A DNA stretch of 64,000 nt from Aeromicrobium chenweiae (GTDB taxonomy: Bacteria; Actinomycetota; Actinomycetes; Propionibacteriales; Nocardioidaceae): positions 744,001 to 808,000 of the forward strand of contig NZ_CP026952.1 in NCBI RefSeq assembly GCF_003065605.1. Direction: 5' to 3'. Shown here piece by piece: positions 8,089 through 16,625 of the stretch; within the stretch, counting starts at the first letter, position 1, and every line of letters starts with the position of its first letter. Position numbers and translations under genes: made by a program. A model generated the notes under the pieces. That model had not been told where the DNA came from. It made no database searches and saw only the letters and a program-made list of their open reading frames with translations.

Positions 8089-9666
8089 GTGTCCGACCAA
8101 ACGTTCTACGTCACCACGCCCATCTACTACGTCAATGACGCGCCCCACATCGGGCACGGCTACACGACCGTCATGGGCGACATCATCACCCGCTGGCACC
8201 GCCAGCGCGGCGAGGACGTCTGGTACCTCACCGGCACCGACGAGCACGGCCAGAAGGTTCTGCGCAAGGCCGAGGCCAACGGCGTCTCCCCGCAGGAGTG
8301 GGTCGACAAGCTCGTCGAGGAGGAGTGGAAGCCGCTCCTGGAGACCATCGACGTCGCCAACGACGACTTCATCCGCACGACCGAGCAGCGCCACCTCGAG
8401 GGCTCGCAGGCGTTCTGGCAGGACCTGCACCAGCGGGACGCGGTCTACAAGGGCTCGTTCAGCGGCTGGTACAGCGTCGGCAGCGAGGAGTTCGTCGGCG
8501 ACGACGACGTCGCGGACGGCGAGGGTGACGACGAGGGCTTCAAGGTCTCGACCCTGGACGGCAGCCGCGTCGAGCACATGACGGAGGAGAACTACTTCTT
8601 CCGGCTCAGCGACTACCAGCAGAAGCTGCTCGACTTCTACGAGGCCAACCCGACGTTCATCCAGCCCGAGTCGGCCCGCAACGAGGTCATCTCGTTCGTG
8701 TCGCGCGGCCTCAAGGACCTGTCGATCTCGCGCTCCACGTTCGACTGGGGCATCGGCGTCCCGTGGGACGACAAGCACGTCATGTACGTCTGGGTCGAGG
8801 CGCTGCTGAACTACGTGACGGCGATCGGCTACGGCAGCGACCCGGACCGGTTCGAGAAGATCTGGCCGGCCAACATCCACATCGTCGGCAAGGACATCGC
8901 CCGCTTCCACGCGGTCATCTGGCCCGCGATGCTGATGGCGGCCGGACAGCCCGTGCCGCACCAGGTGTTCGCGCACGGCTGGCTGCTGGTCGGCGGGCAG
9001 AAGATGAGCAAGTCCAAGGCCAACGGCATCCGTCCCGACGAGATCGTCGGCACGTTCGGCTCCGACGCCTACCGCTACTACTTCGCGCGCGCCCTGACGT
9101 TCGGCTCCGACGGGTCGATCTCGTGGGAGGACATCAGCGCCCGCTATCACGCCGAGCTGGCCAACGGCTTCGGGAACCTGGCGTCTCGTGTCGCGGCGAT
9201 GATCGGCAAGTACTTCGACGGGACGCTGCCCGCACCCGGCGCGCGGACCGACGCCGAGACCGTCGTGATCGACACCGTGGCCGAGGCGGTACGCGATGCG
9301 GACGCCGCGATCGAGGCGGTCGCCCCGCAGGACGCGCTCGCCGCGATCTGGCGGATCGTGGACGGCCTCAACGGCTACATCACCGAGCAGGCTCCGTGGA
9401 AGGTCGCGAAGGAGGATCCCGACGGCGATCGTCTGGCGACGATCCTGAACACCACCGCCGAGGGCCTCCGCGTCCTGGCGGTCCTGCTCAACCCGGTCAT
9501 GCCCAAGGCGTGCGCGGCCCTGTGGGACGCGCTCGGGGCCGAAGGCGCACTGGGCGCGCTCGCCGACCAGCGCATCGACGCCGTCGCCGCGTGGGACCAG
9601 CTGCCCGCCGGCACGACCATCACCAAGCCGCCGTCGCTGTTCCCCCGCATCGAGGTCGCGGAGTGA
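8089..9666 (+). CDS. metG: Methionyl-tRNA synthetase
   Basis: 525 aa, class I synthetase that charges tRNA-Met and initiator tRNA. The HIGH motif is at residues 20-23 (PHIGHG) and KMSKS at 305-309. The zinc-knuckle cysteines of the long E. coli type are absent: the insert reads SGWYSVGSEEF followed by an acidic stretch, as in the zinc-free short form. There is no C-terminal tRNA-binding extension. The chosen GTG 8089 gives the usual N-terminus and lies 7 nt after a -10 box. The stop overlaps the tatD start (GTGA), so metG, tatD and possibly rpfB, rsmA are expressed together. Confidence 0.96.
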   Translation: MSDQTFYVTTPIYYVNDAPHIGHGYTTVMGDIITRWHRQRGEDVWYLTGTDEHGQKVLRKAEANGVSPQEWVDKLVEEEWKPLLETIDVANDDFIRTTEQRHLEGSQAFWQDLHQRDAVYKGSFSGWYSVGSEEFVGDDDVADGEGDDEGFKVSTLDGSRVEHMTEENYFFRLSDYQQKLLDFYEANPTFIQPESARNEVISFVSRGLKDLSISRSTFDWGIGVPWDDKHVMYVWVEALLNYVTAIGYGSDPDRFEKIWPANIHIVGKDIARFHAVIWPAMLMAAGQPVPHQVFAHGWLLVGGQKMSKSKANGIRPDEIVGTFGSDAYRYYFARALTFGSDGSISWEDISARYHAELANGFGNLASRVAAMIGKYFDGTLPAPGARTDAETVVIDTVAEAVRDADAAIEAVAPQDALAAIWRIVDGLNGYITEQAPWKVAKEDPDGDRLATILNTTAEGLRVLAVLLNPVMPKACAALWDALGAEGALGALADQRIDAVAAWDQLPAGTTITKPPSLFPRIEVAE

Positions 9667-10541
9667 CGCAGCCCCTCACGGCCGGCTGGCCGGAGACACC
9701 GGAGGCGCTGCCGTCCCCGGTGGTCGACAACCACTGCCACCTGGACCACCGCGCGTACAGCAAGGGTGTCGAGGGCGGGCTGCTGATCCCCGTCGACGAG
9801 GCGCTCGACCGGGCCGCGGCGGTCAACGTGACCCGCATCGTGCAGGTCGGCTGCGACCTGGAGGGCTCGCAGTGGGCCGTGGACACCGCGGCGGCGTACG
9901 AGTCGGTGGTGGCGGCGGTCGCGCTGCACCCCAACGAGGCGCCGGTGCTGGCCGCAGCCGGTGAGCTCGACGCCGCGCTGGCCGAGATCGACCGGCTGGC
10001 CCAGTCCGGCGACCACGTGCGAGCCATCGGTGAGACGGGACTGGACTACTTCCGCACGGGCGTGGACGGCCGCGAGGCACAGCACGTCTCGTTCCGGGAG
10101 CACATCCGCATCGCGAAGCGGCACGACAAGACGCTGGTCATCCACGACCGGGACGCGCACGACGACGTGATCGCGGTGCTCGACGACGAGGGAGTGCCCG
10201 ACCGGGTCGTCATGCACTGCTTCTCCGGGGACGCCGACTTCGCCCGCGCCTGCCTCGATCGGGGCGCGTACCTGTCCTTCGCGGGCACCGTGACCTTCAA
10301 GAACGCCGAGAACCTGCGAGCGGCGCTCCGCGTGACACCGGCGGACCGTATCCTCGTGGAGACTGATGCGCCCTTCCTCACACCGACACCGCACCGCGGC
10401 CAGCCGAACGCCTCGTTCCTGGTCCCGCTCACAGTCCGGTTCATGGCTGGCATCGCAGGCAAAACGGCCGAGGAGCTCTGCCGGGACATCGACGCCAACA
10501 CCGATCGGGCCTTCGGCGGACCCTGGGCACAGCGCACTTGA
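9663..10541 (+). CDS. tatD: TatD-family metal-dependent hydrolase (DNase)
   Basis: 292 aa, TIM-barrel amidohydrolase. Metal-binding motifs are in order: DNHCHLD near the N-terminus, GETGLDY, the middle His (VIHDRDAHDD), HCFSG and ETDAPFLTP, then RGQPN. TatD proteins are 3'-5' exonucleases active on DNA/RNA and on D-aminoacyl-tRNA in some species. The GTG start at 9663 overlaps the metG stop by 4 bp. The order metG-tatD-rpfB-rsmA-ispE is the standard actinobacterial one. Confidence 0.94.
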   Translation: MTQPLTAGWPETPEALPSPVVDNHCHLDHRAYSKGVEGGLLIPVDEALDRAAAVNVTRIVQVGCDLEGSQWAVDTAAAYESVVAAVALHPNEAPVLAAAGELDAALAEIDRLAQSGDHVRAIGETGLDYFRTGVDGREAQHVSFREHIRIAKRHDKTLVIHDRDAHDDVIAVLDDEGVPDRVVMHCFSGDADFARACLDRGAYLSFAGTVTFKNAENLRAALRVTPADRILVETDAPFLTPTPHRGQPNASFLVPLTVRFMAGIAGKTAEELCRDIDANTDRAFGGPWAQRT

Positions 10542-10602
10542 CCACACCGAGGTGCTGGCTATCGTGGAAGGTCGGTTCACTCATCGACTTTCGAGGAACG
10601 TA

Positions 10603-11784
10603 GTGTCTTCAGCTTCAGATCAGCCCCTCAAGACCCCCGGCAAGCGGGCCAAGCATCGCCCCCGCAAGTCCACCGTGCTCATCGTGCTCAACCTCGCGAT
10701 CGTGCTCCTGGTGGGCGGTGGCACCGCCGCGTACGGCGCCCTGAGCCAGACCGTGACGCTCACGGTCGACGGCAAGAGCCAGAACATCCGGACCTTCGGC
10801 GGCACGGTGGCAGACGTCCTCGAGGACCACGCCGTGACGGTGCGTCCCGGTGACCGCGTCAACAAGGCGGTGACCAGCGGCCTGTCCGACGGCGACACCA
10901 TCGAGGTCGCGTACGCCAAGCCGATCACCCTGACGCTGGACGGCAAGAAGTCCACCCGCACGGTGTACGACCGCACGGTCGACGACGCCCTTGGCTCGCT
11001 CGGCGTCGCGCAGGCGTCCGGCTCGTACGTCTCGGCCGAGCGTTCCACCGTCATCCCGCGGGCCGGCACGACACTGGTCGTGAGCACGCCGAAGGCGCTG
11101 ACGATCATCGCCGACGGCAAGAAGAAGACCGTCACCACCACGACGCCCAAGGTCGCCGGGGTCCTCAAGGAGGCCGGCGTCTCGGTCGACAAGGACGACG
11201 AGGTCAAGCCCGCCCAGGACGCGTACGTCACGGCGGACGACAAGGTCCGCGTCGTGCGCATCAAGAAGATCACCAAGAACCAGATGATCGCGCTCAAGCA
11301 CGAGACCGTCGTCCGCAAGGACGCCGACGCCCTGGTCGGCGAGACCGAGGTCGTCCGTGAGGGCCGCAACGGCAAGGCCCGCCAGCGGGTCGAGCTGGTC
11401 TACGCCGACGGCAAGTTGCGCAAGAAGGCCGTCGTGTCGTCCGACCCGGTCGCCAAGCCGGTCGCCAAGATCGTGTCGCGCGGCACCAAGCGCCCTCCGA
11501 TCGCTGACACCGACGGTGGCGATGGCGGTGGCGGCGGCGGAAGCGCCACCGGCAACACCGTGTGGGACAAGATCGCGCAGTGCGAGTCCGGCGGCAACTG
11601 GTCGATCAACACCGGCAACGGCTACTACGGCGGCCTGCAGTTCAGCGCCGCGACGTGGAAGAGCGTCGGCGGTCCCGGCCTGCCGCACCAGAACAGCCGC
11701 GAGGTCCAGATCAAGTACGCCAAGATCCTCCAGGCCCGCTCCGGCTGGGGCCAGTGGGGATGCGCCGGGGCGAGGTTCAACTGA
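10603..11784 (+). CDS. rpfB: Resuscitation-promoting factor RpfB (lytic transglycosylase-like)
   Basis: 393 aa. A basic N-terminus with one membrane helix (about 24-47) is followed by three DUF348 repeats (about 50-190), a G5 domain (about 195-275), a Gly-rich linker and the Rpf catalytic domain (about 318-393). The catalytic glutamate is E328 in the CES motif; the paired cysteine near the C-terminus (WGCAG) is present. RpfB cleaves peptidoglycan and helps dormant cells regrow. GTG 10603 has GAGGAA 6-7 nt upstream. The domain order and length match Rv1009. I see no c-di-AMP (ydaO) riboswitch in the short upstream gap. Confidence 0.95.
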   Translation: MSSASDQPLKTPGKRAKHRPRKSTVLIVLNLAIVLLVGGGTAAYGALSQTVTLTVDGKSQNIRTFGGTVADVLEDHAVTVRPGDRVNKAVTSGLSDGDTIEVAYAKPITLTLDGKKSTRTVYDRTVDDALGSLGVAQASGSYVSAERSTVIPRAGTTLVVSTPKALTIIADGKKKTVTTTTPKVAGVLKEAGVSVDKDDEVKPAQDAYVTADDKVRVVRIKKITKNQMIALKHETVVRKDADALVGETEVVREGRNGKARQRVELVYADGKLRKKAVVSSDPVAKPVAKIVSRGTKRPPIADTDGGDGGGGGGSATGNTVWDKIAQCESGGNWSINTGNGYYGGLQFSAATWKSVGGPGLPHQNSREVQIKYAKILQARSGWGQWGCAGARFN

Positions 11785-12635
11785 CGCCTCCCCGGCTGCT
11801 CGGAGCCGCTGACGTCCGACGTCTCGCCGAGTCCTGTGGTATCCGCCCCACCAAGCAGCGTGGTCAGAACTTCGTCCACGACGCCAACACGGTGCGACGC
11901 ATCGTCAACGCCTCGGGCATCACCTCCGAGGATGTCGTGGTGGAGATCGGTCCCGGCCTGGGGTCGCTCACCCTCGGCCTCCTCGAGGTCGCCGCGCACG
12001 TCACGGCGGTCGAGATCGACGAGGTCCTGGCGGGCCAGCTGCCGCAGACGATCGCGGAGCACGCGCCCGACCAGGCCGGGTCGTTCGACCTCGTCACGGC
12101 CGACGCCATGAAGGTCACCTCGCTGCCCGGGCCCGCCCCGACGGCGCTGGTGGCCAACCTGCCGTACAACGTGTCGGTGCCGGTGCTGCTCACCTTCTTC
12201 GAGCGGTTCCCATCGATCCGCACGGGACTGGTCATGGTGCAGGCCGAGGTCGCGCACCGGCTGGCTGCGGGGCCGGGCTCCAAGACGTACGGCGTGCCGA
12301 GCGTGAAGTCCGCCTGGTACGCCGAGATGCGGCTGTCCGGCTCGGTCGGCCGCAACGTCTTCTGGCCGATGCCGAACGTCGAGTCATCGCTCGTGGCGTG
12401 GACGCGGCGGGAGCCCCCCGGCGACGAGGACCTGCGACTGCGCACGTTCGCGGTCGCGGACGCGGCGTTCGCCCAGCGTCGCAAGACGATGCGCGCCGCC
12501 CTGTCGGTGCTCGCCGGCTCAGGGGCCGCCGCGGAGCAGGCCCTCGTGGCCGCCGACATCTCACCGCAGGCGCGCGGCGAGATGCTGACCGTCGAGGACT
12601 TCGCGCGCCTCGCGACGCACCTCGTCCCGGCCTGA
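11760..12635 (+). CDS. rsmA: 16S rRNA (adenine1518/1519-N6)-dimethyltransferase
   Basis: About 291 aa. This KsgA-type enzyme dimethylates two adenines in helix 45 during 30S assembly. Motifs: GQNFVHD near the N-terminus, the SAM-binding [14 protein letters not shown], acidic EID, and the catalytic NLPYNVS. The only ATG in frame near the family N-terminus is 11760, which overlaps the rpfB end by 25 bp; the alternative is the rare CTG at 11781, overlapping the rpfB stop (CTGA). The exact start is therefore uncertain. It ends 11 bp from the convergent DUF1275 gene. Confidence 0.93.
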   Translation: MRRGEVQLTPPRLLGAADVRRLAESCGIRPTKQRGQNFVHDANTVRRIVNASGITSEDVVVEIGPGLGSLTLGLLEVAAHVTAVEIDEVLAGQLPQTIAEHAPDQAGSFDLVTADAMKVTSLPGPAPTALVANLPYNVSVPVLLTFFERFPSIRTGLVMVQAEVAHRLAAGPGSKTYGVPSVKSAWYAEMRLSGSVGRNVFWPMPNVESSLVAWTRREPPGDEDLRLRTFAVADAAFAQRRKTMRAALSVLAGSGAAAEQALVAADISPQARGEMLTVEDFARLATHLVPA

Positions 12636-12646
12636 CCGGGGGGCGA

Positions 12647-13381
12647 TCAGCCCGCGTCGTGGTGCCGCGCGTGGATCGCGCCGAGGACCGTGACGACGAG
12701 CGTGATGCCGCCGGCCAGGACGAGGCCGGCGCCCAGCTCCCACTTCACGAGAGCCGCGCCGACCGCCGCGCCGGCGAGGATCAACAGGACTGCCGCGGCC
12801 CGTCGCGGGCTGCTGCCCTTGCTCGTGCCCGAGCCGAGCACGGAGTCCGCCGCCAGGCCGGTGATCGTCGAGGTGACCACGACGGTGGTGACGTCCTTGA
12901 CCGCGATGAACCGTGCGGTCGCGGCCTGCACGCCCATGGCCGCGCCCAGCAGGGTGGTGACTCCGATGGCGACGTTCTCCGGCAGGCCGTCCTCGATGAA
13001 GAACAGCGGTGCCGCGATGGCCAGCATCAGCACCGCGACCAGCGAGAACAGGACGGTCGTCCTGCGCGTCCAGCCCGGTCCCGCGCCCTTCAGCACCCGG
13101 CCGCCGAGGGCAGCGCCGGCCATGAACCCGACCAGCGCCACCACGGGACCCAGGACCGGCAGGTCGTCCCCACCGACGAGTGCCATGCCCAGGATGACGA
13201 CGTTGCCGGTCATGTTGCCGGTGAACACGCGGTCGAGACCGAGGTAGCCGACGGCGTCGATGATGCCCGTCGAGAACGTCAGGGCGAGCATCATCGCGAG
13301 GTGGAAACCGTCGCGGGGCATGGCGGCAATTCGGCGGATCACATCGATGAGTGTGTCGAAGCCCTCAGCCAGCCATGTCAC
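12647..13381 (-). CDS. DUF1275 (YoaK-like) membrane protein
   Basis: 244 aa with about six hydrophobic helices. The pattern FSTGIIDAVGYLGLDRVFTGNMTGNVVILGMAL near the N-terminus is the hallmark of the YoaK/DUF1275 family, whose function is unknown. A second family element, AAMGVQAATARFIAVKDVTTVVVTSTITGLAADS in the second half, is also present. GTG 13379-13381 is the most upstream plausible start; there is no strong ribosome site. The gene is divergent from the amidase at 13436. Confidence 0.85.
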   Translation of the reverse strand: MTWLAEGFDTLIDVIRRIAAMPRDGFHLAMMLALTFSTGIIDAVGYLGLDRVFTGNMTGNVVILGMALVGGDDLPVLGPVVALVGFMAGAALGGRVLKGAGPGWTRRTTVLFSLVAVLMLAIAAPLFFIEDGLPENVAIGVTTLLGAAMGVQAATARFIAVKDVTTVVVTSTITGLAADSVLGSGTSKGSSPRRAAAVLLILAGAAVGAALVKWELGAGLVLAGGITLVVTVLGAIHARHHDAG

Positions 13382-13399
13382 CGGGGCAGGCGGCAGCTC

Positions 13400-13405
13400 T
13401 AGTCT
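13400..13405 (+). promoter_or_regulatory. -10 box upstream of the amidase mini-ORF
   Basis: TAGTCT is followed by 7 nt and then GTG 13413, the same geometry as the leaderless promoters of metG and ispE in this window. Confidence 0.4.
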
Positions 13406-13412
13406 GGGTGCC

Positions 13413-13439
13413 GTGATCCTGCAGACGGACGTGCGATGA
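13413..13439 (+). CDS. Possible leaderless 8-codon mini-ORF coupled to the amidase
   Basis: GTG 13413 lies 7 nt downstream of a -10 box and would encode VILQTDVR. Its stop TGA overlaps the ATG of the amidase gene by 4 bp (ATGA), and the amidase has no ribosome site of its own. A ribosome starting on the leaderless message could therefore reach the amidase by termination-reinitiation. The peptide itself has no recognisable feature. Confidence 0.3.
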   Translation: MILQTDVR

Positions 13440-14575
13440 CCGATCCGCGGATCTGGCGCGTCGTCGGCGACCCGCTGGTGCGGCCGACCGGCTCGGGCGA
13501 CCTCACCGGTCAGTCCGTCGCGGTCAAGGACCTCTACGCCGTCGCCGGCCAGCGGATCGGCGCGGGCAACCCGGCCTGGCTCGACCACGCCGTCCCCGAG
13601 CTCGCGCACGCCTGGGCGGTCGAGCGGTTGCTCGCCGACGGTGCTGCGGTGCACGGCATCGCCCAAACCGACGAGCTGGCCTACGACCTGACGGGCACCA
13701 ACGCGCACCACGGCACCCCGCCGAACCCCTTGGCGCCGCACCGCATCTCGGGTGGGTCCACCTCGGGACCGGCGTCGGCGGTGTCGATGGGGGAGGCGAC
13801 GATCGGCCTGGGCACCGACACCGCGGGGTCGATCCGCGTGCCCGCGGCGTACCAGGGCCTGTGGGGGATCCGCTCGACGACCGGGGCGGTGCCGATGGGC
13901 GGTGTCCTGCCGCTCGCGCCGTCGTTCGACACGGTCGGCTGGCTCACCCACGACCCCGCGCTGCTCGCCGAGGTCGGCCGGTCGTTGCTGCCGCCCGGTG
14001 GAGTGCCGGTCGGTCAGGTCGTGGTGGCCGACGACCTGCTCGCACTCGCGGACGCCGACGTCGCGGCGGCGGTCGGCGAGCTGGCCGCGGGGCGTCCGCG
14101 GATCACCTGGCCGATGTCGGTGATGGCCGAGATGCGTGCCGCGATGCAGACGCTGGAGGCGTTCGAGGCGTGGCGCTCCCATGGCGCGTGGCTCGGGAAC
14201 CGGCTCGACACCCTCGGACCGGACGTGCGGGCGCGGTTCCAGCGTGCGTCGACGGTGACCGCGGCGCAGGCGGATGCCGCACGAGCCCAGGTCGAGCGGC
14301 ACCGGACCGGCATGCGCAACCACCTCGGCGACCGGGTGCTGCTGCTGCCCTCGGCCCCGTCCGTCGCTCCTGCGGTCAACCGGCCGCGCACCCTCGACGC
14401 GGTCCGGCAGGCCACCGTGCAGCTGACGTGCATCGCCGGGATCGGCGGGCTCCCGGCGGTCAGCATCCCCGTGACGACCGCGGACGGTCTGCCCGCCGGG
14501 GCCTGCCTGATTGGGCCGGCCGGTTCGGACCATGCCCTGATCGAGCTCGCGAAGTCCCTGACCCTCCACCTCTGA
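13436..14575 (+). CDS. Amidase-signature family hydrolase
   Basis: 379 aa, shorter than the usual 450-500 aa amidases. The Ser-cisSer-Lys triad is present: Lys in VAVKD, cis-Ser in GTDTAGSIR, and Ser in the GGSTSGPASA glycine/serine stretch. Such enzymes hydrolyse amide bonds of small molecules; the substrate here cannot be read from sequence. A second, longer amidase at 21168 is only generally similar. The gene lies between the divergent DUF1275 gene and ispE and may be translated by coupling to the mini-ORF at 13413. Confidence 0.85.
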   Translation: MTDPRIWRVVGDPLVRPTGSGDLTGQSVAVKDLYAVAGQRIGAGNPAWLDHAVPELAHAWAVERLLADGAAVHGIAQTDELAYDLTGTNAHHGTPPNPLAPHRISGGSTSGPASAVSMGEATIGLGTDTAGSIRVPAAYQGLWGIRSTTGAVPMGGVLPLAPSFDTVGWLTHDPALLAEVGRSLLPPGGVPVGQVVVADDLLALADADVAAAVGELAAGRPRITWPMSVMAEMRAAMQTLEAFEAWRSHGAWLGNRLDTLGPDVRARFQRASTVTAAQADAARAQVERHRTGMRNHLGDRVLLLPSAPSVAPAVNRPRTLDAVRQATVQLTCIAGIGGLPAVSIPVTTADGLPAGACLIGPAGSDHALIELAKSLTLHL

Positions 14576-14593
14576 CGGATCGCGGGGAGCCGT

Positions 14594-14599
14594 TAGGTT
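14594..14599 (+). promoter_or_regulatory. -10 box for a leaderless ispE mRNA
   Basis: TAGGTT, 6 nt, then the GTG of ispE; no ribosome site precedes the start. Confidence 0.5.
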
Positions 14600-14605
14600 G
14601 ATCCG

Positions 14606-15523
14606 GTGAGCTCCGCCAACGTCCGCGTCCCCGCCAAGATCAACCTGTGCCTGGGCGTGGGTCCGGTCCGTGACGACGGCTACCACCCGCTCGCGACCGT
14701 CTACCAGGCCGTCGACCTCCACGACGAGGTGCGAGCCACGTCGCGCGAGGACGGCGAGATCACGGTGTCCGTCCAGTCCGAGCTCGACGTGCGCTCGGAG
14801 GTCGCGTTCGTGCCCGAGGACGACGACAACCTCGCCGTGCGGGCTGCCCGCCTGCTGCGGGACCGCACCGGCGTGACGCTGGGCGCCGACCTGGCGATCC
14901 GCAAGGTCATCCCGGTCGCCGGCGGCATGGCGGGCGGCTCGGCGGACGCTGCGGCGGCACTCGTCGCCTGCAACGAGGCGTGGGGCACCGGCCTGTCCCG
15001 GGGCGCCCTGGAGCAGCTCGCGGCGCAGCTGGGCAGCGACGTGCCGTTCCTGCTGCACGGTGGCAACGCGATCGGCGGCGGCCGGGGCGAGACGATCAGC
15101 CCCGTGCTCGCACGCGGCGCGTACCAGTGGGTCTTCGCGATGGCCCACGAAGGACTGTCCACCGCCGCGGTCTACGCCGAGTTCGACCGGCTCACCGCGG
15201 GCACGACCGTCGCGGACCCGGTGGTGCCCGACGCGCTGCTCGCAGCGCTGCGTGCGGGGGACGCCGAGGCGCTCGGCGCTGCCCTGTCCAACGACTTGAC
15301 CGAGGCGGCGCTGTCGCTGCGTCCGGAGCTGGAGGACACGCTCTCGATCGGCATCGAGGCCGGTGCCCTGGGCGCGATCCTGTCGGGCTCGGGCCCCACC
15401 GCGCTGTTCCTGGCCGCGGACGAGCAGCACAGCCTGGACATCGCGTTCGCTCTCAGCAGCGCGTCGGGCTGCGCGGACGTCGTGCAGTCCCGTGGCCCCG
15501 TTCACGGCGCGCGCGTCATCTGA
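14606..15523 (+). CDS. ispE: 4-diphosphocytidyl-2-C-methyl-D-erythritol kinase
   Basis: 305 aa GHMP kinase of the non-mevalonate isoprenoid pathway; it phosphorylates CDP-methylerythritol. The N-terminal PAKINLCLGV, the ATP-binding PVAGGMAGGSADAAAAL and the C-terminal GAILSGSGPTALFL are the three GHMP motifs. GTG 14606 gives the normal N-terminus and is preceded by a leaderless-type -10 box. The gene is convergent with the DUF559 gene, and palindrome B1 lies in the 66 bp between the two stops. Confidence 0.95.
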   Translation: MSSANVRVPAKINLCLGVGPVRDDGYHPLATVYQAVDLHDEVRATSREDGEITVSVQSELDVRSEVAFVPEDDDNLAVRAARLLRDRTGVTLGADLAIRKVIPVAGGMAGGSADAAAALVACNEAWGTGLSRGALEQLAAQLGSDVPFLLHGGNAIGGGRGETISPVLARGAYQWVFAMAHEGLSTAAVYAEFDRLTAGTTVADPVVPDALLAALRAGDAEALGAALSNDLTEAALSLRPELEDTLSIGIEAGALGAILSGSGPTALFLAADEQHSLDIAFALSSASGCADVVQSRGPVHGARVI

Positions 15524-15541
15524 GCCCTCCTGGCGGACGGA

Positions 15542-15585
15542 CGATGAGGGTTCCGGGTAGCGCTGACTGCCTCAAACCCTCATCG
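15542..15585. repeat. Palindrome B1 (3' side of DUF559 copy B)
   Basis: Perfect 11-bp arms (CGATGAGGGTT, 15542-15552, and its complement 15575-15585) enclose a 22-nt spacer. Within the spacer GGTAG and CTGCC can pair with one wobble, leaving a 6-nt apical loop. The same sequence, with longer arms, recurs at 16550-16607 on the other side of the nuclease gene. It lies 4 bp beyond that gene's stop and between two convergent genes, so it could also act as a bidirectional terminator. Confidence 0.88.
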
Positions 15586-15589
15586 CCGA

Positions 15590-16462
15590 TCAGGCCGCCC
15601 GCCAGCCGAGGACGGTGAACATCCGGGTCAGCTGCTCGGCGACGAGCGCCGGCGTGTGCCGGATCGCGTACGACGTGAAGATGAGCAGCCGGCGCCCGTC
15701 GATCACGACGTCGTTGCCGCGCACCACGTCTGCGTCCCACTGCCCGATCTGCTGGTGCTGGGCGCCGTGCACCTCCACCGCGAGCCGCAGCTCCTCCCAT
15801 GACACGTCGAGGTGGTAGCGGCCGTCGGGACCCTTCACCACCTGCTGGCGGCTGGGCTCCGGCAGTCCCGCACCACGGCGGATGTCGTCGAAGTCCTTCT
15901 CCGGCAGGGAGTGGATGCCGCCGGCCGCGTCGAGGATCGACTCACGGATGAGTCCGCGACGTCGGCACGATCCGCGCCGGTCGAGGGTCGCATGCAGGAG
16001 GCGGTCGTTGACGAGTCCCTGCTGGATGCCCGCGATGACGATCGTGCGAGCGAACCGGTCGCTGTCGCACCAGCTCGCCGCGTCGATCAGGCTGCGAGCG
16101 GGACGCGTGCGGCGAGGCTCCTTCAGGGGATGGACGTCCGGCGCGCCGAGATCGGTGCTCCAGTGGGTGGTGAACGTGACGCGCCCGGGCCGGTCGGCCC
16201 CCTCGGGCAGCACGACGTACGTCGTGTCGGGCGCGAAGCCGGTGAAGCCCTCGTGCCGCAGGGCGCTGAGCCCGCCCACGGCAGAGGCAGGGGCGCACGC
16301 GTGCAGGGCGACCAGCTCGCGCTCGTCGAGTGACAGCGGACCGGAATGGGTCACGACGACCCCCCGGTGCGGTGACTGCCACCGACCCGAGGCGATCGCG
16401 TGGCGGACGGCGCCGCGACCACGCGCGGCGACGACCTCGGAGGTGCGAAAGACGGTTCTCAT
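15590..16462 (-). CDS. AbiEi-like HTH plus VSR-like DUF559 nuclease-domain protein (copy B)
   Basis: 290 aa from ATG 16460-16462; GTG 16475-16477 is an alternative start 5 codons upstream, and neither has a strong ribosome site. The N-terminal region (about 1-80) has the AbiEi-type helix-turn-helix pattern (TSEVVAARGRGAVRHAI, then HRGVVV). The C-terminal region carries VSR-like PD-(D/E)XK residues E188 (LPEKDF), D219 (YHLDVSW), E230 and H236 (AVEVHGAQH). It is distantly like the protein at 6143-7096. It stands alone between ispE and a monooxygenase gene and is bracketed by palindromes B1 and B2. No adjacent toxin gene is seen, so a classic AbiE toxin-antitoxin pair is unlikely. Confidence 0.75.
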   Translation of the reverse strand: MRTVFRTSEVVAARGRGAVRHAIASGRWQSPHRGVVVTHSGPLSLDERELVALHACAPASAVGGLSALRHEGFTGFAPDTTYVVLPEGADRPGRVTFTTHWSTDLGAPDVHPLKEPRRTRPARSLIDAASWCDSDRFARTIVIAGIQQGLVNDRLLHATLDRRGSCRRRGLIRESILDAAGGIHSLPEKDFDDIRRGAGLPEPSRQQVVKGPDGRYHLDVSWEELRLAVEVHGAQHQQIGQWDADVVRGNDVVIDGRRLLIFTSYAIRHTPALVAEQLTRMFTVLGWRAA

Positions 16463-16549
16463 GGGCCGACGGTCCACCGCGGCGGACGCCGCCTGCCAGG
16501 ACGTGTTCGTGCCCTGGGGACGTCGCGCCAGCCGCCCGTCCTGTGGACA

Positions 16550-16607
16550 GGACTGACGATGAGGGTTCCTGGCAGCCGCAGCTACCTCAAACCCTCATCG
16601 TCAGTCC
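16550..16607. repeat. Palindrome B2 (5' side of DUF559 copy B)
   Basis: Perfect 18-bp arms (GGACTGACGATGAGGGTT at 16550-16567; complement at 16590-16607) enclose a 22-nt spacer with a possible inner stem GGCAG/CTACC. The inner 11 bp of each arm equal those of B1, in the same orientation. It lies 87 bp before the nuclease start and just downstream of the monooxygenase stop, for which it could serve as a terminator. Confidence 0.9.
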
Positions 16608-16625
16608 CCGCTCGCGGGGCGTGCG

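Noticed and set aside
12647..15505. A 952-codon minus-strand reading frame across ispE and the amidase
   Set aside because: Only its last 244 codons are coding (DUF1275). The rest is antisense to clear ispE and amidase genes and has the Arg/His-rich composition of GC-rich shadow frames.
15542..16607. Insertion sequence with terminal inverted repeats
   Set aside because: Each end is itself a complete palindrome and the copies are in direct orientation. No transposase and no target-site duplication is visible.
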